From: Centipeda flueggei ATCC 43531 | GTDB lineage: Bacteria > Bacillota > Negativicutes > Selenomonadales > Selenomonadaceae | Assembly (NCBI RefSeq): GCF_000160695.1 | Contig: NZ_GG694006.1 | Location: forward strand, 324,547-388,546 | Direction: 5' to 3' | DNA length: 64,000 nucleotides | Shown here: piece after piece, positions 43,149 to 52,571 of the stretch | Numbering within the stretch: position 1 is the first letter of the stretch | How the letters are laid out: each line of letters starts with the position of its first letter | Translations under genes and position numbers: made by a program | Notes under the pieces: model-generated | What the model saw: the letters and a program-made list of their open reading frames with translations, nothing else | The model's database searches: none | Told to the model about the DNA's origin: nothing

Positions 43149-43943
43149 TTACTTCTTCCCAAAGAGTTTGCCCTTAATCGTTTCCCAGAGGCTCTCTTTT
43201 CCTAGTTCACGGAAAGGAACCTCCTCGCCGCAGAGCCGCGCAACCACATCAAGATATGCCTGTCCGGCAGGTGACCCCTTCATGGTGACACATGGCTCGC
43301 CACGGTTTGTACTCGTTACGACCATCTCATCATCGGGAATCTGTCCGATGCACTTGACTGACAGGATCTCATCAATATCGTCCATATCCAGCATATCGCC
43401 CTTCTCAATCATCTTCGGACGGATACGATTGACGACAAGGCAGATATCCTCCTTATCGGCACGGCCGAGTTCCCCAATGATCTTATCGGCATCACGCACC
43501 GCAGAAATCTCCGGCATCGTGACCACAATTGCTGTGTCTGCCGCAGCAATTGCTGTCTTAAAGCCCTGCTCGATTCCTGCAGGGCAGTCGATGATGATGA
43601 TATCATAAGAACGGCGCAGCTCTTCACAGAGCGCTGCGAGTTCATCCGGATTTACGGCACTCTTATCTTTGACCTGTGAGGTCGGCAGGAGATAGAGCGA
43701 ATCGTATTTCTTGTGGCGAACCAGTGCTTTTTTATACGGTACATGCCCGGATGTCACATCGACGAGATCGTACATGATGCGATTCTCAAGGCCAAGCAAG
43801 AGATCCAGATTACGCAGCCCCGTATCGGTATCAATGAGCACGACACTCTTGCCGCGCATGGCAAATCCGACGCCAATGTTCGCTGTCGTCGTCGTTTTTC
43901 CAACGCCTCCCTTACCTGATGTCACCACATAGATTTCACTCAT
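43149..43943 (-). CDS. minD: Septum-site-determining ATPase MinD
   Basis: 264 residues. Deviant Walker A SGKGGVGKTTTTANIGVGFA, switch I LIDTDTGLRNLDLLLGLENR, switch II IIIIDCPAGIEQGF, and a C-terminal membrane-targeting helix LWETIKGKLFGKK. ATP-bound dimers sit on the membrane and recruit MinC. Second of minC-minD-minE. Confidence 0.95.
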   Translation of the reverse strand: MSEIYVVTSGKGGVGKTTTTANIGVGFAMRGKSVVLIDTDTGLRNLDLLLGLENRIMYDLVDVTSGHVPYKKALVRHKKYDSLYLLPTSQVKDKSAVNPDELAALCEELRRSYDIIIIDCPAGIEQGFKTAIAAADTAIVVTMPEISAVRDADKIIGELGRADKEDICLVVNRIRPKMIEKGDMLDMDDIDEILSVKCIGQIPDDEMVVTSTNRGEPCVTMKGSPAGQAYLDVVARLCGEEVPFRELGKESLWETIKGKLFGKK

Positions 43944-43952
43944 ACTACGGAC

Positions 43953-44597
43953 CTACCTCTCTATTGGTTCAATGACGATCCGACCGTCCTTCACATATGC
44001 ACGCTCTGCTTTTCCGCTGTCCTCCGGCTCATCCGGTGAGCGGGCAACATAGTTGGCAATACGGATCTGCGTCGGCATCAAATGATCTGCAATGACAAAT
44101 GCTGTCGTATCTCCTGCCGCTCCCGCATGGATTACGCCACGGCATGTACCGCGTACATCAACGCTTCCTCCTGCCGTGATCTGTGCCCCAGGGTTGACGT
44201 TGCCGAAGACGATGACCGATCCCTCCGTTTCGATCGCCTGCCCGCCGCGCAGCGTCTTCTCGACAACGAGCATCTGCCGGAGTTCCGGCTCCTCACTCTC
44301 CTGTACGGCAGGTGCCTGAACATCGGCAGCCATCTGCGGCGGCAGCGGTGCCGGCTTAGGCTTTTCCTGGCGGCAGATCAGGCCATGCGTCCGAAAGAGT
44401 TCCTGCAGCTCCGCCAGCTCTTGCTTGGAGAACAGATCACGCGGTACACGCACCAGTGTCCCGCGCAGGAAGAATCCAGCGCCGGAATCCAGTTTTTTCC
44501 CTAATTCTTCCATGATCTCCGAAAAGGGCATGGCAGGGGGAAAGGCAAGCGACAAGCCGCCGTTCTCCCCCTTGATCTTGATCTTTTCCTCACTCAT
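43953..44597 (-). CDS. minC: Septum-site-determining protein MinC
   Basis: About 214 residues from ATG 44595-44597 (MSEEKIKIKGENGG), 7 bases after GAGGG; an ATG two codons earlier has no spacing. N-terminal domain for FtsZ inhibition (IMEELGKKLDSGAGFFLRGT), a proline-rich linker, and the C-terminal beta-helix: EKTLRGGQAIETEGSVIVFG, NVNPGAQITAGGSVDVRGTC, RGVIHAGA. Blocks Z-ring assembly away from midcell. Confidence 0.92.
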   Translation of the reverse strand: MSEEKIKIKGENGGLSLAFPPAMPFSEIMEELGKKLDSGAGFFLRGTLVRVPRDLFSKQELAELQELFRTHGLICRQEKPKPAPLPPQMAADVQAPAVQESEEPELRQMLVVEKTLRGGQAIETEGSVIVFGNVNPGAQITAGGSVDVRGTCRGVIHAGAAGDTTAFVIADHLMPTQIRIANYVARSPDEPEDSGKAERAYVKDGRIVIEPIER

Positions 44598-44606
44598 TTC
44601 CATCCC

Positions 44607-46400
44607 TCACTTGCTCCCTGCAGGCCGCTCCTGATCCAGGCCAAAGGCGGCTTCCATGATGCGTCGGCCGATCGGTACGGCCGACAGGGAACCAAAGCCG
44701 CCCTGCTCTACGATCACGGCAACCACAATGTTCGGATTCGCAAAAGGCCCATACGCCACAAACCAACCATGATCTCGCCCCTGCGAATTCTCCGCCGTCC
44801 CCGTCTTGCCGGCAATATCAATGGGAAATCCGGCAAAGACCCCCGCTGCCGTGCCGATCTTCGTCACCTCGTGCAGTCCCTCCTGCACTTGGCGAATGAC
44901 CCCTTTGTTCACATCCAATTCCGAAAGCAGCACCGGCTGGAACTCACGCACCGTATTTCCATTGACATCCACAATACGCTGCACAAGATGCGGCTGATAG
45001 CGCCTGCCGTTCGCCGCAATCTCCCCCATGACCATCGCTGCTTGGAGCGGTGTCACAAGGTTGAATCCCTGCCCGATCGCTGCATCAAAGGTCTCCGAAA
45101 GATACCAGTCACCATCTTCATAGTTGTCCTTCTTATATTTGCGGTTTGGCACCAACCCCTCTGCCTCATAAGGCAGATCGACCCCCGTACGTTGCCCGAG
45201 CCCGAACATGCGGGCATAGCGTTCGAGAGTATCAACACCGAGACGGTTGCCCATCTCGTAAAAGTAAACGTTATCCGAGTGCGCCATCGCCTGCTGGAAA
45301 TTGATCCAGCCCAGGGCCTCGCCTGCGGCATTCGTCTTCGGAATGATCCAATGGCGCCCGGAGTCAAAGATCTTCTCCTGCGGGGTCACCTTATGCTCTG
45401 CGAGTGCTGCTGTCCCCGTGACAATTTTAAAGGTCGACCCCGGCGGGTATTCCCCCGTAATCGCCTTGTTGTCCATGGGATGGAACGGGTTGTTGTTGAG
45501 AACATTCCAGTTTTGCGTGGAGATGCCTCCTGCAAAGAGATTTGGATTAAACGCCGGTCGGCTGACCATCGCGAGCACCTCACCTGTCTGAGGGTTCATG
45601 ACGACAGCAGCTGCGGCGTTGGCATGAACAGCAGCAAGCTGTTCATCGACGGCACGCTCTGCAGCTTCCTGGATGTGCTTGTCAATGGTCAGAACCAAAT
45701 CATTGCCCGGAACGGGCGACTGACGTCCGAGGATCTGTACGGGACGTCCGGATACATCCACTTCGACCTGGTCGCCGCCATTAACCCCGCGCACCTCCTT
45801 GTCATAGACACGTTCCAGACCAAACTTGCCAATGATATAGCCGGACTTATACCCCTCACCTTTGCGCTTTTCCAGTTCCTCCTCGTTGATCTCACTAACA
45901 TAGCCGAACACATGCGCTGCATATTCACCATAGATGTAGTCACGGACGGGAAGAACCTCGATGACAACACCTGGATACTCATCCTTTTGCTCTTCGATCA
46001 CCGTGACGATATCGGGAAGCACATCATTTTTGATGCGGATGGGATCGAACCCGACATGTGCATCGATCTTCTTCTGAATCTCAGCAACGGGAACGTTGAT
46101 GAGTTTCGATACCCGCGCGATCACCTCCATGGAGATCGGCTCAGTCAGGGGAAGCAGCGAGACTGTGAACCCGGGACGATTCGTCACCAGCAGTTCCCCA
46201 TTGCGGTCATAAAACGTCCCTCGTGCCGCCTCTGCGGGGATGATGCGAATACGGTTTCCCTCCGCAAGACGGGTATATAATTCTCCCTCATATATTTGAA
46301 GGTAAGCAGCACGTCCGATGAGTACGGCAATGATGAGAACGATCACGCCGCTGAGGAAATGCAGGCGTCCGCTGAAATCTTCATTTTCGTTCACAGTCAC
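44607..46400 (-). CDS. mrdA: Penicillin-binding protein 2 (elongasome transpeptidase)
   Basis: 597 residues. One N-terminal membrane helix (FLSGVIVLIIAVLIGRAAYL), the class B pedestal domain (RGTFYDRNGELLVTNRPGFT), then a transpeptidase domain with all three catalytic motifs: STFK in GEYPPGSTFKIVTG, SDN in MAHSDNVYFYEMG, and KTG in DIAGKTGTAENSQGRDHGWF. It cross-links new side-wall glycan made by RodA. Between mreD and minC, in the order mreB-C-D-mrdA-minCDE-rodA. Confidence 0.94.
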   Translation of the reverse strand: MTVNENEDFSGRLHFLSGVIVLIIAVLIGRAAYLQIYEGELYTRLAEGNRIRIIPAEAARGTFYDRNGELLVTNRPGFTVSLLPLTEPISMEVIARVSKLINVPVAEIQKKIDAHVGFDPIRIKNDVLPDIVTVIEEQKDEYPGVVIEVLPVRDYIYGEYAAHVFGYVSEINEEELEKRKGEGYKSGYIIGKFGLERVYDKEVRGVNGGDQVEVDVSGRPVQILGRQSPVPGNDLVLTIDKHIQEAAERAVDEQLAAVHANAAAAVVMNPQTGEVLAMVSRPAFNPNLFAGGISTQNWNVLNNNPFHPMDNKAITGEYPPGSTFKIVTGTAALAEHKVTPQEKIFDSGRHWIIPKTNAAGEALGWINFQQAMAHSDNVYFYEMGNRLGVDTLERYARMFGLGQRTGVDLPYEAEGLVPNRKYKKDNYEDGDWYLSETFDAAIGQGFNLVTPLQAAMVMGEIAANGRRYQPHLVQRIVDVNGNTVREFQPVLLSELDVNKGVIRQVQEGLHEVTKIGTAAGVFAGFPIDIAGKTGTAENSQGRDHGWFVAYGPFANPNIVVAVIVEQGGFGSLSAVPIGRRIMEAAFGLDQERPAGSK

Positions 46401-46415
46401 ACTCCGAGAAAACGA

Positions 46416-46910
46416 TCAATTGCGTTCGCGTATGCGTCGCTCCAGATGAAACGTTGCCCAGTGAATCGGATAAGCAAAGATCACCTGAAAGAGGAGCAAA
46501 ACCAAAAGGATGCGCCCCATATGCAGAAACAAATTAAAGCGATAGCCGAGCAGATATACGACCAGTGCCGAGCTCAGATATTTCGCCGCTGTTGCAGCAA
46601 CGGATGCCGTAATAGGGAAAAAGAACTGCTCCTGAAGCACGCGATCCGAAAAGCGCCCGAAAAACAACCCAATCAAGGTCAGCAGAAATGCATTCAAACC
46701 GAAAAAGGAGCCTGTACTGAGATCCTGTACCAGTCCAAGAAAAAATCCGACCAATGCCCCCCACACACTCCCACGCAGGAAGGAAAAGGAGACCGTCGCC
46801 AAGATCAGCAGGTCTGGAACAACACCATAGATGGAAATGAGCGGCAGAAAAGAAAATTGAAGAACAAAAAGGAGCAGAAAGAAAGGGACAAAAAGACGAT
46901 ATTTCTTCAC
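46416..46910 (-). CDS. mreD: Rod shape-determining protein MreD
   Basis: 164 residues, five or six membrane helices (FFLLLFVLQFSFLPLISIYG, LILATVSFSFLRGSVWGALV, GFFLGLVQDLSTGSFFGLNA, FLLTLIGLFFGRFSDRVL). The GLVQDLSTGSFFG motif is typical of MreD. Links MreC to the cell-wall synthesis enzymes. Start overlaps the mreC stop by 4 bases. Confidence 0.92.
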   Translation of the reverse strand: MKKYRLFVPFFLLLFVLQFSFLPLISIYGVVPDLLILATVSFSFLRGSVWGALVGFFLGLVQDLSTGSFFGLNAFLLTLIGLFFGRFSDRVLQEQFFFPITASVAATAAKYLSSALVVYLLGYRFNLFLHMGRILLVLLLFQVIFAYPIHWATFHLERRIRERN

Positions 46911-47848
46911 GGTGCCGCCGCCTTCGTCTGCGCCGCCGAAATCTGTGCTGCCGCCTCAGCCCCGGGGCTGAGCGGCTGCGGCTGAATCGGCTCGGGGGGA
47001 GCCTCCCGTGACGCCGTGATGATCGCCACGTCTTCCAAGCGTTGGAAGTCCACGGCCGTCTCGATGACTGCCACTTTTAAGAGACCACTGTCATCACTGT
47101 GCTGTGAAGCAACACGTCCAACCGCAATTCCCTTCGGATAGATCCCCCCGAACCCGGACGTAACGACAGCATCTCCGTCTTCAACGTCCGCATTCCGTGG
47201 AATATTGATCATCTGCGGCATATAGGGGTTATCCATCGTGCCGGTTAGGATGCCCGTCACACGCGACTCAGCGCGCTGAACCAACGTACCAACTGAGGAA
47301 CGTGCATCGAGGATGAGCTGCACCTTGGAGGAGACAGGGTCGACCTCGGTTACATGCCCGACAAGGCCCTTCCCCGTCACCACCGGCATGTTTTCACGTA
47401 CACCGTCCTTCGCGCCACGGTCAATGACGATCATACTCGTCCACAGTGCCGTATCTCTGCCAATCACACGTGCCGCAAGCAGATCAAATTGATGTGCTCC
47501 CTGTTTGTAGGAAAGAAGCTCTCTCAGTCGCTCATTCTCAGCGGCATACTCTGCCGCCGTCGTATTCTGCTGCCGCAGCTGCTCGACTTCATTCTTGAGC
47601 ATCTTGTTCTGCTCGTGCACTGTAGCGATCTCCCAGAGATTCGCCGAGATCGACTGAATCTGCTGTCCGACAAACGAGGACGCCATCTCAAATGGAGCGA
47701 GTATTGTCCCCACAGTACTCGTTGACGCAGTGGCCTGAAACCGACCGCGTGCAGCGAAGAAGATCACGCAAAAGAGTGCGAGAAGGACAAAAAGCAGTGC
47801 CCATATTTTGCGTCCCGACTGCCTTGCCCGTTCGAGTCGGTCAATCAT
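46907..47848 (-). CDS. mreC: Rod shape-determining protein MreC
   Basis: 313 residues. A short cytoplasmic part, one membrane helix ([20 protein letters not shown]), a coiled coil ([20 protein letters not shown] to [12 protein letters not shown]) and the periplasmic beta domains ([58 protein letters not shown]). An Ala/Pro/Gln-rich tail of about 30 residues ends it. Scaffold for the elongasome. Start overlaps mreB by ATGA. Confidence 0.93.
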   Translation of the reverse strand: MIDRLERARQSGRKIWALLFVLLALFCVIFFAARGRFQATASTSTVGTILAPFEMASSFVGQQIQSISANLWEIATVHEQNKMLKNEVEQLRQQNTTAAEYAAENERLRELLSYKQGAHQFDLLAARVIGRDTALWTSMIVIDRGAKDGVRENMPVVTGKGLVGHVTEVDPVSSKVQLILDARSSVGTLVQRAESRVTGILTGTMDNPYMPQMINIPRNADVEDGDAVVTSGFGGIYPKGIAVGRVASQHSDDSGLLKVAVIETAVDFQRLEDVAIITASREAPPEPIQPQPLSPGAEAAAQISAAQTKAAAP

Positions 47849-48879
47849 TGCTTCAATTTCTTCGAAGACATAACGACACTCTTGAGAAGTCCGATGTTCT
47901 CCAGAGTACGCCCTGTCCCCTCACCGACACAGGAGAGCGCATCTTCAGAAACGAGAACCGGCATCCCCGTCTCATGAGAAAGGAGCTTGTCGAGATTCAT
48001 GAGGAGCGCTCCGCCGCCTGTCATCATGATGCCATGATCCATGACGTCCGCAGCAAGTTCCGGCGGCGTTTTTTCCAATGTGTTCTTCACCGCATCGATG
48101 ATCTTGTAAATTGGCTCATTCAGTGCCTCACGAATCTCCTTGGCATGAACAGTAAGCGTTTTGGGCAGTCCGCTCACAAGATCACGTCCGCGGATGTCCA
48201 TCGTGCGATCCGTATCCGGTGTCACAATTGCCGTACCAACCGAGATCTTGATTTCCTCTGCCGTACGCTCGCCGATCATGAGATTATACATACGCTTGAT
48301 GTACTGGACAATTGAGGAATCCATCTCATCGCCGCCGATGCGAATGGAACGGCTCGTCACAATACCGCCGAGCGAGATTACCGCAATCTCCGTCGTGCCG
48401 CCGCCGATATCAACGACCATACTTCCCGTCGCCTCTTCGACAGGGAGCCCCGCACCGATCGCTGCAGCCATCGGTTCCTCAATGAGATAAGCCTCACGTG
48501 CCCCTGCCTGCTGCGCTGCGTCAATGACCGCACGCTTCTCCACCTCGGTGACCCCCGAAGGGACACCGACCACAACACGCGGCCGAACGAACGACTTCGA
48601 ACGCATTGCCTTGCGGATGAAGTACTTCAGCATCGCCTGTGTCACGTCAAAATCGGCAATGACGCCGTCTTTCATCGGGCGAATCGCAACGATATTCCCC
48701 GGTGTGCGGCCGATCATCTGTTTCGCTTCCTCGCCCACCGCGAGAACATCGCCTGTATCATTCTTTATCGCAACCACCGAGGGCTCACGCAAAACAATTC
48801 CGCGTCCCTTGACATGAACCAGCGTATTTGCCGTCCCGAGGTCAATCCCCATATCATTTCCACCAAAAAGACCAAACAT
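47845..48879 (-). CDS. mreB: Rod shape-determining actin homologue MreB
   Basis: 344 residues from ATG 48877-48879 ([15 protein letters not shown]), the start typical of the family; the longer frame to 49026 adds unlike sequence. Actin-type nucleotide motifs: phosphate 1 [18 protein letters not shown], connect 1 [18 protein letters not shown] as phosphate 2, and adenosine site [16 protein letters not shown]. Polymerises under the inner membrane and directs side-wall growth. First gene of the morphogenesis operon. Confidence 0.95.
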   Translation of the reverse strand: MFGLFGGNDMGIDLGTANTLVHVKGRGIVLREPSVVAIKNDTGDVLAVGEEAKQMIGRTPGNIVAIRPMKDGVIADFDVTQAMLKYFIRKAMRSKSFVRPRVVVGVPSGVTEVEKRAVIDAAQQAGAREAYLIEEPMAAAIGAGLPVEEATGSMVVDIGGGTTEIAVISLGGIVTSRSIRIGGDEMDSSIVQYIKRMYNLMIGERTAEEIKISVGTAIVTPDTDRTMDIRGRDLVSGLPKTLTVHAKEIREALNEPIYKIIDAVKNTLEKTPPELAADVMDHGIMMTGGGALLMNLDKLLSHETGMPVLVSEDALSCVGEGTGRTLENIGLLKSVVMSSKKLKQ

Positions 48880-49104
48880 TGTAAATGGAGTCTCCTTCCG
48901 CAAAATAAGCAGCATTGTATAAGTCCGTTCTTTGGCCGATTCTTTCCCTGGGCAAATATATGCACAGAGTTTTCCTGCCGACAGACGTGCAGAATCAGTA
49001 TAGCATAAGAAGGTATTTTTTTCCATGAGATTTTATTTGGAAAGAGCGATATTCATCCCCTTTTCTTCCCATGCATAGCAGTTCAGACAATCTTCCCGGA
49101 TTCC

Positions 49105-49134
49105 TTGACGTACGACCTATGTTTCCTCTATAAT
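49105..49134 (+). promoter_or_regulatory. Promoter of the SAM decarboxylase-like gene
   Basis: TTGACG (49105-49110), an 18-base spacer and TATAAT (49129-49134), about 70 bases before the start at 49204. Confidence 0.65.
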
Positions 49135-49203
49135 AAATTTAAGGACTCGCTGATAAACTCGGCGATTTCTCAAGGGAACACTGTTAAGAGGAGACGATAG
49201 CAG

Positions 49204-49662
49204 ATGGACATTCAATCGAGGCTGCTGACCGTGGATTTTTACGACTGCAAAGGCGATCGGTGCGGCAGTGTGCAGACTCTGCAGGAAAGCGTCTCCGAAG
49301 CGCTCCGCACGCTGAACCTTACCCCTCTGCAGATCATCAGCAGCAAGCAGAACAGCGGACACATCTCTCTGCTGGCACTCCTCCCGGACGGGCACATTGC
49401 TGTCCACGTACATCCTGACCTTCGGCATGCATCACTTGACATCTACCTTTGTCAGGAGAACGTATCGCTCGATCCCGTTACCCATGCAATGCGCAGGATC
49501 TTCCAGCCGGACAAAATGAAGAGCACCCATCTGCGCCGCGGCGATTTCCGCTCATCGTCAGAGATTCGTCCAAAAACGACAACACGCGTCGCACCGATAC
49601 GAAAAATTAAAAGTACAGGGGCAAAGGTTATCCGTATTCTTGCCCGTCGAAATCGACGTTAA
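49204..49662 (+). CDS. S-adenosylmethionine decarboxylase-like protein lacking the pyruvoyl serine
   Basis: 152 residues; the first 115 line up with the class 1B (SpeH) SAM decarboxylases: NSGHISLLALLPDGHIAVHV takes the place of the QGVSGVVIISESHLTIHS segment, then HASLDIYLC (DVYTCG in SpeH), LDP, and a C-terminal RRG. In SpeH the Ser of ESH becomes the pyruvoyl group after self-cleavage. Here that tripeptide is DGH, with Gly for Ser. The catalytic Cys (YLC) and the His pair remain. So the protein cannot form the normal cofactor and is probably a non-enzymatic or changed-function homologue. The last 40 residues are very basic (RKIKSTGAKVIRILARRNRR). Ribosome site AGAGGAG, promoter upstream, terminator downstream. 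Confidence 0.75.
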   Translation: MDIQSRLLTVDFYDCKGDRCGSVQTLQESVSEALRTLNLTPLQIISSKQNSGHISLLALLPDGHIAVHVHPDLRHASLDIYLCQENVSLDPVTHAMRRIFQPDKMKSTHLRRGDFRSSSEIRPKTTTRVAPIRKIKSTGAKVIRILARRNRR

Positions 49663-49680
49663 CAGATCATGAACAAAATA

Positions 49681-49730
49681 AACGTCCTCCGCAGGTTTAC
49701 CACCTCATTTGGCAGATTGCGGAGGACGTT
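49681..49730. terminator. Bidirectional terminator between the SAM decarboxylase-like gene and the Fur-family gene
   Basis: AACGTCCTCCGCA (49681-49693) pairs with TGCGGAGGACGTT (49718-49730); T-rich sequence follows on the plus strand (TCAATTTTAT), and A-rich sequence (T on the minus strand) lies before it. Confidence 0.75.
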
Positions 49731-49744
49731 TCAATTTTATACTG

Positions 49745-50185
49745 TTATATTTTTTTCTGGCAGGCCGGACAATAGCCAAAGAAATACATCTGCTGAGAAA
49801 CAATGCGATATCCGGTCACAGATGCCACGTTCTTATCCAACGAAGGAATCGAGGATATCGGTACATCGGCAACTGTATCACAGGAGATACACCGCACATG
49901 CGGATGCTGGGATATGTCCGCATCATAACGAAACGCCTCCTCACCCACATTCAGTTCACGTACAATTCCAATCTCACAAAACGCATCGAGGGATTTATAC
50001 ACCGTAGCGAGACTCATCGTCGGATAGCTCGGACGCAGTTCCTTATACAGCGTCTCTGCTGTCGGATGTTCCGTCGTCTGCGCCAGTGCCGCATAGACGG
50101 CAAGCCGCTGAGGGGTAACCTTTTTTTTATTTCGGCGAAGAATATCTGTTACCTCACCGACGGTCAGCATTGTTCGTTCACGCAT
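49745..50185 (-). CDS. Fur/PerR-family metal-dependent repressor
   Basis: 146 residues from ATG 50183-50185 (MRERTMLTVGEV), 8 bases after AGGAAT; an earlier in-frame ATG at 50224 lacks a site. N-terminal winged helix (VTPQRLAVYAALAQTTEHPT, SYPTMSLATVYKSLDAF) and the C-terminal dimer/metal domain with HPHVRCISCD, and the zinc pairs CxxC at CISC and CPAC. The HPHVRC segment is common to Fur and PerR, so iron or peroxide sensing cannot be told apart. It probably controls the Fur-boxed iron locus at 58.9 kb. Confidence 0.87.
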   Translation of the reverse strand: MRERTMLTVGEVTDILRRNKKKVTPQRLAVYAALAQTTEHPTAETLYKELRPSYPTMSLATVYKSLDAFCEIGIVRELNVGEEAFRYDADISQHPHVRCISCDTVADVPISSIPSLDKNVASVTGYRIVSQQMYFFGYCPACQKKI

Positions 50186-50229
50186 AATTATTCCTATTTC
50201 CCATTTCAAAAAATCTAAAATCATTATTA

Positions 50230-50268
50230 TTTATGTATTATAATACTCTATCTCAAAACTCATGTCAA
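50230..50268 (-). promoter_or_regulatory. Promoter and possible self-regulation site of the Fur-family gene
   Basis: On the minus strand TTGACA (50263-50268), 17 bases, TATTAT. The overlapping TATTATAATACATAAATAAT stretch partly fits a PerR/Fur-type palindrome (TTATAAT-N-ATTATAA), suggesting autoregulation. Confidence 0.5.
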
Positions 50269-50381
50269 TAGTCCCTTCTTCCCTTTTCTTTCTTCATCAT
50301 ACGATGGGAACAGTAATTTATTCCTGTCCATAAAAAATCGTGTTATAATGGCATATATTAAATTGAGAAAGGCTGGACAGC

Positions 50382-52571
50382 ATGCGCATTTCCGATATTC
50401 CCGCAGCCATAGCAAAAGAATTGTCCATTCATCCCAAACAGGTGGAATCCGTCATCACACTTCTCGACAACGGCAATACGATTCCCTTTATCGCACGTTA
50501 CCGCAAGGAGGCAACAGGCTCCATTGAAGATGAACTGCTGCGCCGCATAGAAGAGCGTCTGACGTATCTTCGTAATCTCGTCAAACGCCAGGAGGAAATC
50601 CTTGCGCACATCGAGGAGCAGGGCAAGCTGACAGATGACCTGCGCACAGCAATTGATACGGCCGAAAAACTCCAGACGCTCGAGGACCTCTACCGTCCCT
50701 ATAAGCAAAAAAAACGCACGCGTGCCTCCATTGCACGTGAACGAGGGCTTGCCCCGCTTGCCGATGCCATGCTGCTGCAGCGTGAGACAAAAGGAAGCAT
50801 CGAAGAATATGCGGCTGCCTTCATCGATGCGGAAAAGAACATTTCTTCCTCTGCTGACGCGATTGCAGGTGCACGTGACATTCTCGCCGAGATCATCATG
50901 GACGAGGCAGGCGTACGCCGCAGCATACGTGAGAATTTCAAACGCAGCGCCATCCTTGAAACAACACTCCATCACGAGGCAGAGGATGCCGGCACCTTTG
51001 CCATGTATGATGGTTACAGAGAGCCTGCCCGTACGCTTCCCTCGCACCGCATTCTCGCCATAAACCGCGGGGAGAGAAAAGGCTGCCTGTCCGTCCGCAT
51101 CAGCATCGATCATGAAGAAAACATAACATGGATTGAGCGGCACATCCATAAGCATCCATCAATTTTCACCGACGAACTGCACGCTGCTGTAGAGGACGGC
51201 TATAAGCGTCTTCTTGTCCCCGCACTGGAGCGTGAACTGCGCGCCGGCCTAACCGCCTATGCAGAAGAAAAGGCAATCCGCATTTTTGGGCACAATTTGC
51301 GTCAGCTCCTTCTGCAGCCGCCGCTCGCAGGGCATACGGTACTCGGACTTGACCCCGGTTACCGCACGGGATGTAAAATGGCCGTTGTCGACGCGACAGG
51401 AAATGTGCTCGACAGCGGCGTGATCCAGGTGACACAGAGTGACGGCGCACGTGCGGCAGCGGCAAGGACGGTGGAAAAACTCGTCACCGCATATGGCATC
51501 ACGCTGATCTCCATCGGCAATGGTACGGCATCCTATGAAACAGAACAGTTCGTTGCGGCACTGATTCGCAAAAATGGATGGAGCGATGTACGCTATCTCA
51601 TCACAAACGAGGCAGGTGCATCGGTCTACTCTGCCTCCGCGCTGGCAAAGGAGGAACTGCCGGACTACGACGTAACGATACGCGGTGCCGTATCCATCGC
51701 GCGGCGTGTACAGGATCCCTTGGCGGAGCTTGTCAAAATTGATCCGCAGGCAATCGGTGTTGGGCAGTATCAGCACGATGTCAGTCAGAAGGAACTAAAG
51801 GATACCCTCGACGCTACCGTCGAGGATGCTGTCAATCATGTGGGCGTTGATCTGAACACCGCCTCACCGGCACTCCTCAAGCGTATCGCAGGCATTAATA
51901 CGGCAATTGCAAAGAACATCGTGACCTATCGCAATAAGCATGGACGCTTCAAAAACCGCGCTGCCCTGCACGGCGTCCCGCGCCTTGGCGATGCTGCATT
52001 CACCCAATGCGCCGGATTTCTGCGCATCCATGACGGTGAAACGCCGCTTGACAGTACCGCCATTCACCCCGAATCCTATGAACTTGCCCGCCGTATTCTC
52101 GCCGAACTCGGCGCAAAGGAGAGTGATCTCGGCGACCGCACAAAGTTTCCCACATTGGCGTGCAAAACTGCACAAAGCAGTCCGCAGACACTGGCACAGA
52201 AGCTCCATGCAGGCGTTCCAACCGTTACAGATATTCTAAAGGCAATCGCCTGTCCGGGACGCGACCCGCGCAAGGATCTTCCCGCACCGCTCACGCGGCA
52301 GAATATCGTCAAGCTCTCCGACCTCGCCGTCGGTACCATCATGCGCGGAACCGTCCGCAACATCACGGACTTCGGCGCATTTATCGACATTGGGCTGAAA
52401 CAGGCAGGACTTCTCCACATCTCGGAGATGAGCTGTCACCGTGTACGCCATCCGCTTGATGTTCTGTCCGTCGGCGACACTCTCGACGTCATGATCATCA
52501 GCATCGATGAGGCACGCGGCCGTATCGGGCTCTCAGTAAAACGCATGGAGGCGGAAAAAAAGCACGCATGA
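50382..52571 (+). CDS. tex: Tex, RNA-binding transcription accessory protein
   Basis: 729 residues. Order: N-terminal helical Tex-N (PAAIAKELSIHPKQVESVIT, IPFIARYRKEATGSIEDELL), a YqgF/RuvX-like RNase H fold (LGLDPGYRTGCKMAVVDATG), a helix-hairpin-helix pair (GVDLNTASPALLKRIAGINT; NRAALHGVPRLGDAAFTQCA) and a C-terminal S1 domain (VGTIMRGTVRNITDFGAFID). Widely conserved, linked to transcription and RNA stability. TATAAT lies at 50344-50349. The stop overlaps the CobT-like start by ATGA, so the two are co-translated. Confidence 0.94.
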   Translation: MRISDIPAAIAKELSIHPKQVESVITLLDNGNTIPFIARYRKEATGSIEDELLRRIEERLTYLRNLVKRQEEILAHIEEQGKLTDDLRTAIDTAEKLQTLEDLYRPYKQKKRTRASIARERGLAPLADAMLLQRETKGSIEEYAAAFIDAEKNISSSADAIAGARDILAEIIMDEAGVRRSIRENFKRSAILETTLHHEAEDAGTFAMYDGYREPARTLPSHRILAINRGERKGCLSVRISIDHEENITWIERHIHKHPSIFTDELHAAVEDGYKRLLVPALERELRAGLTAYAEEKAIRIFGHNLRQLLLQPPLAGHTVLGLDPGYRTGCKMAVVDATGNVLDSGVIQVTQSDGARAAAARTVEKLVTAYGITLISIGNGTASYETEQFVAALIRKNGWSDVRYLITNEAGASVYSASALAKEELPDYDVTIRGAVSIARRVQDPLAELVKIDPQAIGVGQYQHDVSQKELKDTLDATVEDAVNHVGVDLNTASPALLKRIAGINTAIAKNIVTYRNKHGRFKNRAALHGVPRLGDAAFTQCAGFLRIHDGETPLDSTAIHPESYELARRILAELGAKESDLGDRTKFPTLACKTAQSSPQTLAQKLHAGVPTVTDILKAIACPGRDPRKDLPAPLTRQNIVKLSDLAVGTIMRGTVRNITDFGAFIDIGLKQAGLLHISEMSCHRVRHPLDVLSVGDTLDVMIISIDEARGRIGLSVKRMEAEKKHA

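Noticed and set aside
44769-46280. 503-residue plus-strand ORF
   Set aside because: Lies fully antisense to mrdA, whose catalytic motifs are intact; the product has no domain and is Arg/His/Ile-rich like other antisense shadows.
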